From contig CAMICF010000217.1 of the NCBI GenBank assembly GCA_946222495.1, forward strand, positions 1 to 5,025: a stretch of 5,025 nt of DNA. The letters are read 5' to 3'. The position numbers and the translations under genes are program-made. Of this stretch, positions 4,209-5,025 are shown piece by piece (the first letter of the stretch is position 1; each line of letters begins with the position of its first letter). The notes under the pieces were generated by a model that saw only the letters and a program-made list of their open reading frames with translations, made no database searches and was not told where the DNA came from. The DNA is from an uncultured Janibacter sp. (lineage in GTDB: Bacteria; Actinomycetota; Actinomycetes; Actinomycetales; Dermatophilaceae).

Positions 4209-5025
4209 TCACGCTCCGGGGACGGCTGGGCGCCGCTCGTCGCCGATCATCTCGGCCACGGCGAGCATCGCCGTCGACCCTCGCCGGGTCGTGTCCGCGC
4301 TGACGAACATGTCCACATGGTGGCCGGCCCCCTTCGGCTGCCGGATGCGCCCGACGAACCGCGGGTCGATCCCGACGCTGTCGACCGGCGTCGGCACCTC
4401 GCCCGTCCGCTCGTCGAGGTGGACCAGGGACGGGGCGGCCACGCATGCCTGGCGGACCTTGTCGATGCCCACCGGCCGGGCGCACCGCGCGTGGAGGGCC
4501 ATGGAGTGGGCCAGCACGACGGGAACCTGGACGAGCGTGACGACGACGGGCACGTGCTCGCCGAGGCCGAGGACCTTGCTCACCTCGTCGCTCACCGCCT
4601 GCTCCGCCGAGGTGAAGCCGTCGTCCGTCGACTGGCCGACCCAGGGGATGACGTTGAGCGCGAGCGGTGCGGGGAAGGGAGAGGCCACCGGCAGGTCGGA
4701 CACCGCGGCCCGGACATCGCCCGGGTGCTGCCCGATGGTCGGCTCGGCGGCGACGGTGTGCAGCTCCTCCCGCAGCCGGGCGACCCCGCGGTCGGACTTG
4801 GAGACCGCGGCGATGAGGCCGGTGACGACCAGGTGCTGCAGCTCCCAGCCCTGGTGCAGGACGTGGGCGGCGTCGATGAGCCCCCACGTCACGGGGCCGG
4901 GCAGCGCGACGATCCCTCTCGGGCGGTCATGGACCGCCTCGGAGTTGATCCCGGGGACGACCAGCGGGACGTCCTCGTCGAAGCGGTGGGCGGCGCTGGC
5001 GTCGACGACGACCGCGCCCGCGTCC
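4209..5025 (-). CDS. Aspartate-semialdehyde dehydrogenase-like protein without the catalytic cysteine (5' end outside window)
   Basis: 271 residues are visible, beginning within the family's NAD(P)-binding domain; the N-terminus lies right of the window. ASADH landmarks are clear: VVVDASAAHRFDEDVPLVVPGIN (split here as VVVDASAAHRF and DVPLVVPGIN, about 5-27), GIVA (37-40), NVIPWVG and DDGFTSAEQAVSDEV in the middle, VPVVLAHS (168-174), and the C-terminal VGRIRQ plus DTTRRGS. True ASADH reduces aspartyl phosphate in Lys/Thr/Met/DAP synthesis, using a Cys in NPNCTT. Here that site reads LPGPVT: the Cys is Pro44 (codon 4895-4893). The catalytic-site Gln of SSYQAVSG aligns with Ile71, and the substrate Arg of VRVPV is Gln166. 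The His of GHS is kept (His173). No stop or frameshift is seen. Dehydrogenase activity by the known mechanism is not expected. A GTG at 4892 falls inside the domain and is not the real start. It may be a paralogue accompanying a true asd, or have a new role; both are inference. Confidence 0.85.
   Translation of the reverse strand, partial: DAGAVVVDASAAHRFDEDVPLVVPGINSEAVHDRPRGIVALPGPVTWGLIDAAHVLHQGWELQHLVVTGLIAAVSKSDRGVARLREELHTVAAEPTIGQHPGDVRAAVSDLPVASPFPAPLALNVIPWVGQSTDDGFTSAEQAVSDEVSKVLGLGEHVPVVVTLVQVPVVLAHSMALHARCARPVGIDKVRQACVAAPSLVHLDERTGEVPTPVDSVGIDPRFVGRIRQPKGAGHHVDMFVSADTTRRGSTAMLAVAEMIGDERRPAVPGA

Noticed and set aside
4069..4887. Alternative minus-strand open frame overlapping the ASADH-like gene and the intergenic region
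   Set aside because: Arg/Pro/Gly-rich translation typical of a shifted frame; the ASADH landmarks are all in the other frame.
4890..4892. GTG at 4892 as the start of a 227-residue protein
   Set aside because: The reading frame continues upstream to the window edge with clear ASADH sequence (VVVDASAAHR, VPLVVPGIN), so this is an internal Val codon.
4209..5025. Calling the ASADH-like gene a pseudogene or a sequencing frameshift
   Set aside because: The reading frame is intact through the C-terminal family motifs, and residues around the altered site keep the family spacing (GIVAxPxxxT). Several independent active-site changes fit divergence better than an error.

Overview
This is a compact, very GC-rich window (about 70% G+C by eye) with strong third-position G/C bias, frequent GTG starts and 4-bp gene overlaps. 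These traits, together with a PPi-dependent phosphofructokinase and stand-alone LytR_C membrane proteins, point to the chromosome of a high-GC actinobacterium. A member of the Micrococcales is a reasonable guess, but that is inference only. I see no mobile element, CRISPR array, tRNA or rRNA.

Layout. Positions 1-1892 are a plus-strand cluster: the tail of a VOC (glyoxalase-fold) protein, a FadR-type GntR regulator with an FCD domain, a YchJ-family SEC-C zinc-motif protein, and a crotonase-fold (enoyl-CoA hydratase-like) protein. Gaps are 7 bp, then 15 bp, then a 4-bp ATGA overlap. The YchJ gene has no Shine-Dalgarno but has a TANNNT hexamer 7 nt before its ATG, so it may also start a leaderless transcript. 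Positions 1926-5025 are on the minus strand: a fragment of an aspartate-semialdehyde dehydrogenase-like protein (open at the window's right edge), a 163-bp intergenic region holding a hairpin, a palindrome and a promoter, then a membrane-anchored protein with two LytR_C domains. That gene overlaps by 4 bp (GTGA) a PPi-dependent phosphofructokinase gene (pfp). The two blocks converge on a 33-bp gap at 1893-1925.

What stands out. Two of the seven proteins keep a recognisable enzyme fold but lack the family's catalytic residues. The ASADH-like protein has Pro in place of the active-site Cys and has also lost the catalytic-site Gln and substrate Arg. The crotonase has Asn and Phe where hydratases have their two catalytic Glu. 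Both frames are intact, so these look like retained repurposed or pseudoenzymes rather than decaying genes. The tight coupling of a double-LytR_C envelope protein to a central glycolytic/gluconeogenic enzyme is also notable. Several perfect or near-perfect inverted repeats lie inside coding regions; the strongest are in the 5' parts of the GntR and LytR_C genes and in the middle of the crotonase gene. I found no clear new multi-gene system. The divergent ASADH paralogue and the LytR_C-pfp pair are the best leads.
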